A stretch of 64,000 nucleotides of DNA from Oscillospiraceae bacterium (GTDB lineage Bacteria > Bacillota > Clostridia > UMGS1810), in contig SVJU01000002.1 of the NCBI GenBank assembly GCA_015068825.1, positions 1 to 64,000 on the forward strand. The letters are read 5' to 3'. Below the pieces are notes generated by a model. That model worked only from the letters and a program-made list of their open reading frames with translations. It searched no databases and was not told the DNA's origin. Each line of letters starts with the position of its first letter. Position 1 is the stretch's first letter. Of this stretch, positions 59,376-64,000 are shown piece after piece. A program made the position numbers and the translations under genes.

Positions 59376-59876
59376 GTGGAACAGCTATATCTTGAAATTG
59401 GAAAAATAGTAAATACTCATGGCTTAAGAGGCGATGTTAAGGTTGTTCCATGGGCGGATTATCCCGAAATCTTTGAAGAAATAAACTTCCTTTATACAAA
59501 AGACGAAACACGTTTTCGCATTAAGAATGTAAAATATCAAAAAGAAAATGTAATTTTGTCCCTTGAAGGTATATCTTCTATTGAAGAGGCCGAAAAATAT
59601 AAAAATTGTGTTCTTTATGCGCGTCGTGACACAATGCCCGATTTAGATGAAGACACTTATTTTGTTGCAGATTTGATTGATCTTGAAGTTATTGACGAAA
59701 AAGAAGAAATAATCGGTAAAATATCTGATGTATTTGCCGCAGGCGGTGCAGATGTTTACACAATAAAGCGCAATAACAAAAAAGACCTTCTTATTCCTGC
59801 TATAAAGGAAAATATTATTGAAATCAATATACCAGAAGGGTTTGTGAAAATAAAAATCCCCGAAGGTATTGAATAA
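59376..59876 (+). CDS. rimM: Ribosome maturation factor RimM
   Basis: The start is GTG 59376 behind AAAAGGAG, giving MEQLYLEIGKIVNTHGLRGDVKVVPWADYPEIF (166 residues). The longer frame starts inside khpA without an RBS. The N-terminal RimM barrel and the C-terminal PRC-barrel (DTYFVADLIDLEVIDEKEEIIGKISDVFAAGGADVYTIKRNNKKDLLIPAIKENI) are complete. RimM helps assemble the head of the 30S subunit through bS19. A strong terminator follows, ending the operon without trmD. Confidence 0.95.
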   Translation: MEQLYLEIGKIVNTHGLRGDVKVVPWADYPEIFEEINFLYTKDETRFRIKNVKYQKENVILSLEGISSIEEAEKYKNCVLYARRDTMPDLDEDTYFVADLIDLEVIDEKEEIIGKISDVFAAGGADVYTIKRNNKKDLLIPAIKENIIEINIPEGFVKIKIPEGIE

Positions 59877-59896
59877 ATTGTAAAAAATTGTAAATT

Positions 59897-59930
59897 AAAA
59901 GAACTATATAAAATATATAGTTCTTTTTTT
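59897..59930 (+). terminator. Terminator of the ylxM-ffh-rpsP-khpA-rimM operon
   Basis: The arms AAAAGAACTATATA and TATATAGTTCTTTT surround AAA, with continuing Ts. Confidence 0.9.
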
Positions 59931-59940
59931 ATGTTTAAAT

Positions 59941-60045
59941 ACACTTTTCCACCTTATAAACAGGGTTATCACCAAAAAATGAGCATTTTTTTGCTATTTT
60001 ATAAATAAAATTTTATATTTTCAAATAAAACTGTGGATAAGTTAA
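59941..60045. other. AT-rich gap with a perfect DnaA box and weaker matches
   Basis: TGTGGATAA (60032-60040) is a perfect DnaA box (complement of TTATCCACA). TTTTCCACC, TTATAAACA and TTATCACCA in 59944-59976 are 7-of-9 matches. The ~50 bases between are nearly pure A/T. The segment is between the convergent rimM and serS operons, about 1.8 kb from the nearer parS site. Confidence 0.35.
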
Positions 60046-60049
60046 ATTA

Positions 60050-60079
60050 AAAACCCTTGCAAAGTGCAAAGGTTTTTTA
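60050..60079. terminator. Terminator of the serS operon
   Basis: The inverted repeat AACCCTTGCA / TGCAAAGGTT (one mismatch) is flanked by A-run and T-run; it works for serS on the minus strand and in reverse. Confidence 0.8.
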
Positions 60080-60088
60080 ATTTTTATA

Positions 60089-61357
60089 TTATTTTATAAC
60101 ATCGCAACCCATATAAGGTCTTAAAATTTCAGGAACTGTAACACTTCCGTCTTTGTTCTGATAGTTTTCAAGAATTGCCGCAACTGTTCTTCCAATTGCA
60201 ACACCGCTTCCGTTTAATGTATGAACAAACTGTGCCTTATCTTTAGGTGAATTTTTAAATTTGATATTTGCTCTTCTTGCCTGAAAATCTTCAAAGTTAG
60301 AGCAAGACGAAATTTCAACATATCTGTTATAGCTTGGCATCCAGACTTCAATATCGTATTTTTTAGCGGCAGTAAAGCCTAAATCGCCAACACAAATTTT
60401 AACAACTCTGTATGGAAGTTTTAAAAGCTGTAACACTTTTTCTGCATCTCTTGTTAATTTTTCAAGCTCTTCGTACGAGTTTTCGGGGTTTGCAAACTTA
60501 ACAAGCTCAACTTTATTGAACTGATGCTGTCTTATAAGACCTCTTGTATCTTTACCTGCAGAACCTGCTTCTGCTCTGAAGCATGCAGAGTATGCAACGT
60601 GCTTTATAGGTAATTTATCGCCTTCTAAAATCTGGTCACGGTACATATTTGTAACAGGAACTTCGGCAGTTGGAATAAGGAAATAATCTGTATCCACAAC
60701 TTTAAAAGCATCTTCTTCAAATTTAGGAAGCTGACCTGTACCAATCATACTTCTTCTGTGAACCATATATGGCGGGAAAATTTCGGTATAACCGCTTTCT
60801 TCGGTGTGTGTGTTTAAGAAGAAGTTTATAATAGAACGCTCTAAACGAGCACCTTTATCTTTATAGAAAGTAAATCTTGTTCCTGTAACCTTACCTGCAG
60901 TAGGAGCATCTAAAATATCAAGTGCTTCGCCAATATCCCAGTGCGCTTTAGGCTCAAAATCAAACTTTGTAGGCTCCATAAACTTTCTTACTTCAACATT
61001 GTCCTCGTCGGTATCACCATCGGGAACATCTTCGTTTGGAATATTTGGAATGGTAAGCATAATCTTGTTGATATTTTCATCAAGTTCTCTTACTTTATCG
61101 TCAAATTCCTTTATTTTAGCGGATAAATTCTTCATTTCTTCAAAAATACCGCTTACATCTTTACCTTCTTTTTTAAGCTGAGGTATTTTTTTGCTCTCTG
61201 CATTCTGTTCATTTTTTAGCTTTTCAACTTCAAAAAGAAGCTCTCTTCTTTTTGTATCAAGCTCTAAAAGAGCATCAATATCAACAACTTCTTTTCTTCT
61301 TGATAATGCAGCTTTTACCCTTTCGGTTTCTGTTCTGATTACCTTAATGTCTAACAT
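60089..61357 (-). CDS. serS: Seryl-tRNA synthetase
   Basis: This 422-residue class II synthetase has the N-terminal coiled-coil arm that grips the tRNA-Ser long variable arm ([17 protein letters not shown] to about residue 105, with many Lys and Glu). Motif 2 is [25 protein letters not shown] and motif 3 is [34 protein letters not shown]. It charges tRNA-Ser (and Sec-tRNA if present). It lies directly downstream of a small membrane protein, with only 15 bases between, so no T-box leader exists at this gene. Confidence 0.97.
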   Translation of the reverse strand: MLDIKVIRTETERVKAALSRRKEVVDIDALLELDTKRRELLFEVEKLKNEQNAESKKIPQLKKEGKDVSGIFEEMKNLSAKIKEFDDKVRELDENINKIMLTIPNIPNEDVPDGDTDEDNVEVRKFMEPTKFDFEPKAHWDIGEALDILDAPTAGKVTGTRFTFYKDKGARLERSIINFFLNTHTEESGYTEIFPPYMVHRRSMIGTGQLPKFEEDAFKVVDTDYFLIPTAEVPVTNMYRDQILEGDKLPIKHVAYSACFRAEAGSAGKDTRGLIRQHQFNKVELVKFANPENSYEELEKLTRDAEKVLQLLKLPYRVVKICVGDLGFTAAKKYDIEVWMPSYNRYVEISSCSNFEDFQARRANIKFKNSPKDKAQFVHTLNGSGVAIGRTVAAILENYQNKDGSVTVPEILRPYMGCDVIK

Positions 61358-61372
61358 TTTAAATTACCCCTT

Positions 61373-61753
61373 TTACTCATTAATTTTGTCTATTATATAA
61401 TTTTGTAAATCATTTGTTTTTGTTTTATCTATGTCTTTTACAAGCTCTTTTGCTTCTTTTTTATTATTTGAATCATAATTTTCAAGTGCATTTTTTAATA
61501 TGCTGTCAACTTCACTCAAATAAGTTTTTTCTCTGTTTAATTTTTCTTCATTCTTTTTAAGTTCATTAATCTGTGAATGAAGATTTTCGTTTTCTTTTGT
61601 AAGCATTTCAATGTTTGACTGATAACCTTTGCTTATTTCATTTGTTTCTTTATACATATTGTTTTGAGTAAGATAAGCAAAAATAATTAAAATAAGTGCA
61701 AACGAAAAAAGTATGCCGGTGTAAATCCACAAAAATTTTACTTTTTCTTTCAT
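61373..61753 (-). CDS. Membrane-anchored coiled-coil protein of unknown function
   Basis: The start is the ATG giving MKEKVKFLWIYTGILFSFALILIIFAYL (126 residues) behind AAGGAG; the longer frame runs through a parS site and is not expected to be translated. It has one membrane helix (about 8-28). A Lys/Glu/Asn-rich coiled coil (40-105: IEMLTKENENLHSQINELKKNEEKLNREK) and a short C-terminal helix follow. No domain was recognised. It lies 15 bases before serS and downstream of parB-parA on the same strand, separated by about 180 bases. A structural or envelope role is possible. Confidence 0.75.
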   Translation of the reverse strand: MKEKVKFLWIYTGILFSFALILIIFAYLTQNNMYKETNEISKGYQSNIEMLTKENENLHSQINELKKNEEKLNREKTYLSEVDSILKNALENYDSNNKKEAKELVKDIDKTKTNDLQNYIIDKINE

Positions 61754-61781
61754 TTGAATTCTCCTTAGAATTTTATATAAA

Positions 61782-61797
61782 TGTTCCATGTGGAACA
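61782..61797. promoter_or_regulatory. parS site downstream of parB
   Basis: TGTTCCATGTGGAACA differs from a perfect palindrome at one pair and matches the parS consensus TGTTNCACGTGAAACA closely (13 of 15 defined positions). It lies upstream of the coiled-coil gene and about 140 bases after parB. Confidence 0.8.
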
Positions 61798-61935
61798 ATT
61801 AATTTTTTTAGTGTTTTTGAGTGTATCTTTTAAAATGTGCTTATTTTGCGTTTTAAGCCGTTTTTGATGTTTTTGATGAAATCACTTTGTCTATATTGTA
61901 AAAACTCAATACAACTCAATTTGAAGATAGGTTTT

Positions 61936-62796
61936 TCAGCGAATATTTAATAATTTTGCAATTCTTTCCAAATCTTCATTGCCATAATACTCAATTTCTA
62001 TTTTTCCTTTTTTCTTGCTTCCCTTAACTGTAACTTTTGTTCCAAGCGCGCTTTCTGCTCTTTTTTCAAAATCCATAAATGCAAGCTTTAAGTTTAAATC
62101 TTCTTTCTTTTCTTTTTTTACTTTTTTCTTGCCTTCAGGATTTTCCTTTATAAGTCTTTCAAGCTCACGAACCGATAAATTTTCATCTATTACAGTCTGA
62201 GCATAACTTTCCTGCAAATCCTCGTTATCCACAGAAAGCAGTACCTTTGCATGCCCTACCGATATTTTATCCTGTTCTAAAAGACGGCATACCTTTGTTG
62301 TTAAATTTAATAATCTTAAAGAGTTTGCAATTGAAGAACGGGATTTGCTTACCTTTTGCGAAATCATTTCCTGGGTTAAATCAAACTCATCCATAAGCAT
62401 TTTATAACCTTTTGCTTCTTCAATCGGATTTAAATCCTCTCTTTGAAGGTTTTCAATAAGCGCAACCTCCTGAATTTGTTGATGAGTAAAATCCTTTATA
62501 ATTGCAGGAATTGTTTTTTTGCCGGCAATTTTTGATGCTCTCCATCTTCTTTCACCTGCAATAATTTTATAAAAACCGTTTTCCTGTTTTTTAACTAAAA
62601 TAGGTGTTATAACACCATGTTCTTTAATTGATGCCGCCAAATCATGAAGTTTTTCTTCATCAAAACTGTGTCTTGGCTGATTTTTATTTGGCTCTACATC
62701 AACGATTTTAAGCTCTACAACAGTTGGATTACTATGATTTAAATCGGTATCCATTATAAGAGAACCAAGTCCCTTTCCTAAACCATTTTTAAGCAT
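61936..62796 (-). CDS. parB: Chromosome partitioning protein ParB (Spo0J)
   Basis: The start is the ATG giving MLKNGLGKGLGSLIMDTDLN (286 residues) behind GAGGTG; an ATG five codons upstream overlaps that site. ParB binds parS, hydrolyses CTP and spreads as a clamp. The N-terminal domain has VVELKIVDVEPNKNQPRHSFDEEKLHDLAASIKEHGVITPILVKK and GERRWRASKIAG (the ParB/CTPase motifs). The HTH (LTQEMISQKVSKSRSSIANSLRLLNL) and a C-terminal dimerisation domain follow. The acidic/Lys-rich segment around 215-230 is a linker. Its start overlaps the parA stop by eight bases, so the two are coupled. Confidence 0.96.
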   Translation of the reverse strand: MLKNGLGKGLGSLIMDTDLNHSNPTVVELKIVDVEPNKNQPRHSFDEEKLHDLAASIKEHGVITPILVKKQENGFYKIIAGERRWRASKIAGKKTIPAIIKDFTHQQIQEVALIENLQREDLNPIEEAKGYKMLMDEFDLTQEMISQKVSKSRSSIANSLRLLNLTTKVCRLLEQDKISVGHAKVLLSVDNEDLQESYAQTVIDENLSVRELERLIKENPEGKKKVKKEKKEDLNLKLAFMDFEKRAESALGTKVTVKGSKKKGKIEIEYYGNEDLERIAKLLNIR

Positions 62797-63568
62797 TTTT
62801 TGACACCTCATTTCTTTCTATAACCTCATTTGCAAGCTTAATGTAGCTTTCTGCACCCTTTGAGTTTTCATCATAAACTGTTATGGGTTGTCCGTAGCTT
62901 GGTGCCTCGCTAAGCCTCACATTTCGGGGAATTACAGCAGAATAAACCTTTTTGGGATAATATTTTTTCACTTCATCTGCAACCTGAATAGAAAGATTTG
63001 TTCGTGCATCAAACATTGTTAAAAGAACGCCTTCTATGTCAAGTGACGGATTTAAGCCTTTTTTAACCTGTCTGATTGTTTTTATGAGCTGACTTAAACC
63101 CTCAAGTGCGTAATATTCGCATTGAATAGGTATTAAAATTGTATCGGTGCAAACAAATGCGTTTAATGTTAAAAGTCCAAGAGATGGCGGACAATCTATT
63201 ATAATATAGTCGTATTTTTCTTTTACCTTTGCCATTGCAATTTTAAGGCAATTTTCTCGGTCATCAACGCCAACAAGTTCAATTTCTGCACCTGCAAGAT
63301 TTATATTTGACGGACAAACCGATAAATTTGCAAATTCTGTAACTATTGTAGCATCGTCAATTTCGGCATTATTTACCAATACATCATAAACCGACTTTAT
63401 GTTTTCATCTTTTTCAACACCAACACCGCTTGTAGCATTTCCCTGCGGGTCAAGGTCTATTAAAAGCACTTTTTTACCGCATTCGCCAAGCGCTGCACTT
63501 AAATTTATAGAAGTGGTTGTTTTGCCAACACCGCCTTTTTGATTGGCAACAGCAATACATTTACCCAT
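62789..63568 (-). CDS. parA: Chromosome partitioning ATPase ParA (Soj)
   Basis: This 259-residue deviant-Walker ATPase has AVANQKGGVGKTTTSINLSAALG (Lys11 and Lys16) and VLLIDLDPQGNATSGVG. DYIIIDCPPSLGLLTLNAF and LSEAPSYGQPITVYDENSKGAESYIKLANEVI at the C-terminus fit Soj. It drives origin segregation with ParB and regulates DnaA in Bacillus. GAGGTG lies upstream. A perfect parS lies about 120 bases before its start. soj-spo0J usually stands near the origin. Confidence 0.97.
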   Translation of the reverse strand: MGKCIAVANQKGGVGKTTTSINLSAALGECGKKVLLIDLDPQGNATSGVGVEKDENIKSVYDVLVNNAEIDDATIVTEFANLSVCPSNINLAGAEIELVGVDDRENCLKIAMAKVKEKYDYIIIDCPPSLGLLTLNAFVCTDTILIPIQCEYYALEGLSQLIKTIRQVKKGLNPSLDIEGVLLTMFDARTNLSIQVADEVKKYYPKKVYSAVIPRNVRLSEAPSYGQPITVYDENSKGAESYIKLANEVIERNEVSKNA

Positions 63569-63685
63569 TATTTCACCTCATATATATAAACATAAATATA
63601 TTTTTATTTAACAAAAGTAATTATACCACAATATTATATAAAAGTGCAATAGTTATAATCAAAATTTTAAGATAAAACAAAAAAA

Positions 63686-63701
63686 TGTTCCACGTGGAAC
63701 A
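63686..63701. promoter_or_regulatory. parS site upstream of parA
   Basis: TGTTCCACGTGGAACA is a perfect 16-base palindrome matching the parS consensus (14 of 15 defined positions). The symmetry extends to 26 bases with A5 and T5 flanks (63681-63706). It lies between parA and the thioesterase gene. Confidence 0.92.
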
Positions 63702-63708
63702 TTTTTGT

Positions 63709-64000
63709 TTAAAAGTTTTCTATTTGTCGTTTTTTTCTTAATTCATAGCGCCTTTTTGCCTTTGCATATTCCCTCTGTTCTTCTTTTGTTTCCAATAAAA
63801 GACGCGGAACTTCTTTTGGATTTTTATTTTCGTCTACTGCAACCATAACAAGATATGCTTTATTTACTCTTTTTCGCTCACCTTCAAGGTTTTCTACCAT
63901 TGTATCAACTCTTATTTCCATACTTGTTTTGCCCACAAAGGTAACTTTTCCCTCTAAAACAAGTAAATCGTTTATGTTTGCACTTTCCTCAAAATTAAGC
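63709..64000 (-). CDS. Hotdog-fold acyl-CoA thioesterase (5' end outside the window)
   Basis: The frame is open to the right edge, so this is the C-terminal part (about 96 residues visible). The sequence LNFEESANINDLLVLEGKVTFVGKTSMEIRVDTMVENLEGERKRVNKAYLVMVAVDENKNPKEVPRLL matches the acyl-CoA hydrolase (YkhA/BFIT-like) group. The VGKTSMEI segment and the YLVMVAVDE strand are hallmarks. It would hydrolyse acyl-CoA to free acid and CoA. A GTG at 63936 is an internal codon, not the start. The parS site lies eight bases after its stop. Confidence 0.85.
   Translation of the reverse strand, partial: LNFEESANINDLLVLEGKVTFVGKTSMEIRVDTMVENLEGERKRVNKAYLVMVAVDENKNPKEVPRLLLETKEEQREYAKAKRRYELRKKRQIENF

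Noticed and set aside
62225-62233. Perfect DnaA box TTATCCACA
   Set aside because: It lies inside the parB coding sequence with no cluster around it; a chance match is likely.

Overview
The window looks like a chromosomal segment of a low-GC, anaerobic, endospore-forming member of the Clostridia. The support is spoIIGA-sigE, a YlmC/YmxH-type protein, Rex, an oxygen-sensitive glycyl-radical enzyme with its activase, a biotin-dependent sodium-pumping decarboxylase cluster, an FMN riboswitch before ribU, and ParAB with 16-bp parS sites. TTG starts are frequent: about ten genes have a TTG behind a good ribosome binding site. ParAB, two parS sites and serS at the right edge suggest that end lies near the replication origin. 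No rRNA, tRNA, CRISPR array, prophage or transposase gene was seen, and no gene-free stretch exceeds about 300 bases.

Region 1 (1-15.0 kb) is an accessory carbohydrate island and the best candidate for an undescribed system. It holds an AraC regulator divergent from a tight run: glycyl-radical activase, an unusual glycyl-radical enzyme (GRE), a two-cupin protein, a class I mannose-6-phosphate-isomerase-like protein, a TIM-barrel isomerase/epimerase and two Gfo/Idh/MocA dehydrogenases. A serine hydrolase follows. Facing it are a SIS-domain phosphosugar isomerase, a ROK sugar kinase and a MATE exporter, then a divergent DeoR regulator. The GRE has the radical glycine loop and the active-site cysteine but lacks the glutamate two residues later that is typical of GRE dehydratases. 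The island is bracketed by two copies of a short TA-flanked inverted-repeat element that carries a terminator hairpin.

Region 2 (15-34 kb) is mostly housekeeping: upp, a secreted phosphodiester glycosidase, a GT4-CsaB fusion overlapping ruvX, a DUF1292 gene, an FAD oxidoreductase divergent from a PocR/AraC regulator, riboswitch-controlled ribU, a histidine-rich membrane protein, a PHP phosphoesterase, rpsT, fruK-ptsH-ptsI (the HPr lacks Ser46), a membrane-anchored PrsA-like foldase with a cytoplasmic zinc ribbon, a D,D-carboxypeptidase and an RluB-type pseudouridine synthase.

Region 3 (34-39.3 kb) encodes a sodium-translocating decarboxylase. Two different carboxyltransferase subunits (acyl-CoA type and oxaloacetate/pyruvate type) sit around one shared set of OadG, biotin carrier and OadB.

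Region 4 (39-51 kb) holds uraA-pyrR behind an attenuator leader, an SLH-GH18 protein downstream of spoIIGA-sigE, a NUDIX hydrolase, a MATE transporter, aconitase-isocitrate dehydrogenase and rex. Region 5 (51-64 kb) holds a second FAD oxidoreductase, ilvBN, a trmD separated from its usual operon by a GH28 gene, ylxM-ffh-rpsP-khpA-rimM, serS, parB-parA with flanking parS sites, and the end of a hotdog acyl-CoA thioesterase. Two palindromic intergenic repeats flank the second FAD gene and rex.
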